Position numbers and translations under genes: made by a program | Shown here: in pieces, positions 63,919 through 64,000 of the stretch | How positions within the stretch are numbered: the first letter of the stretch is position 1 | Layout: every line of letters begins with the position of its first letter | NCBI RefSeq assembly: GCF_002902945.1 | Contig: NZ_CP026103.1 | Span: 1,054,001 to 1,118,000, forward strand | Direction: 5' to 3' | DNA length: 64,000 nucleotides | Source of the DNA: Paraburkholderia caribensis | GTDB lineage: Bacteria > Pseudomonadota > Gammaproteobacteria > Burkholderiales > Burkholderiaceae | Notes under the pieces: generated by a model | The model's input: the letters and a program-made list of their open reading frames with translations, nothing else | What the model was told of the DNA's origin: nothing | Databases searched by the model: none

Positions 63919-64000
63919 TCACAGCAGACGACGAATAACTTCGCTATAGCAGCGCACCTTCTCGTTCGGATCCGTCGCGTTGAAGCCCTGTTCGAACCAT
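63919..64000 (-). CDS. C-terminal end of a gene running off the window
   Basis: 27 codons in frame to a TGA at 63921-63919, reading WFEQGFNATDPNEKVRCYSE and a short basic end. The amphipathic pattern resembles the last helix pair of a TPR-like repeat, but too little is present to name it. The stretch 63706-63918 before it holds no gene that I can see. Confidence 0.45.
   Translation of the reverse strand, partial: WFEQGFNATDPNEKVRCYSEVIRRLL

Noticed and set aside
63650..63949. 99-codon plus-strand open frame at the right edge
   Set aside because: It starts inside the LysR gene in another frame and overlaps the minus-strand C-terminal gene fragment, which looks more coding-like.

Overview
The window looks like a piece of a Paraburkholderia (Burkholderiaceae) genome, probably an accessory-rich or secondary-replicon region. 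The evidence is high-GC coding with Burkholderia-type codon use, five LysR regulators, many small catabolic operons each with a local regulator, and Ralstonia/Burkholderia-style type III secretion (T3SS) accessory genes. There is no rRNA, tRNA, CRISPR array or origin that I can recognise.

Left edge (1-6000): a foreign or decayed zone. It holds a stand-alone double-domain arsenite ATPase (arsA), an IS1111-group transposase, a complete ISNCY-type insertion sequence with visible ends, a small cysteine-bearing hypothetical protein, and a deletion scar in which the 3' ends of a divergent RraA-like / MFS gene pair abut. A LysR gene follows.

6917-17071: a beta-galactoside operon. A LacI regulator is divergent from ATPase, binding protein, two permeases, a GH42 and a GH35 beta-galactosidase. 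Two near-identical 16-bp palindromic operators lie in the promoter region. The operon ends in a 661-bp giant inverted repeat (17049-17709) that also contains the last codons of the GH35 gene.

17764-24772: an OccR/NocR-like LysR, divergent from an amino-acid or opine-type importer with two FAD amine/D-amino-acid oxidoreductases and an SDR. Another LysR, a small secreted protein and a chemoreceptor follow.

28464-35276: an amino-acid-type ABC importer in one array with an M20 carbamoylase/allantoate-hydrolase-like enzyme, a DUF1989 protein, an XRE-cupin regulator and a ureohydrolase. A 17-bp palindrome overlaps its sigma70 promoter. This suggests catabolism of a guanidino or ureido compound.

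35292-42087: tauABC-like sulfonate importer divergent from an LLM flavin monooxygenase, then LysR, a HAD dehalogenase-like protein and a class II aldolase.

42113-50421: a BvgS-like hybrid sensor kinase with no adjacent partner, then an operon (DeoR, PdxA2-like dehydrogenase, DUF1537 kinase, KdgT permease) matching D-threonate-type acid-sugar catabolism, with palindromic operators upstream.

50740-56541: a LuxR-type protein with two degenerate HD-GYP-like halves, a small hypothetical protein, and an ECF sigma factor followed by two paralogous anti-sigma-like membrane proteins and a catalase-family peroxidase.

56861-61410: a compact set of T3SS accessory genes with no secretion apparatus in the window. 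It has an OmpR-type regulator with a degenerate receiver, a harpin-lysozyme fusion, a secreted charged helical protein with a lytic transglycosylase, a harpin-like protein and an HrpB1/HrpK protein. Four hrpII/PIP-type promoters are arranged as two back-to-back pairs, each with a -10 element 32 nt downstream. I consider this the most interesting part of the window.

Right edge: a D-tartrate-dehydratase-like enolase-superfamily enzyme divergent from its LysR regulator, then the C-terminal end of a gene running off the window.
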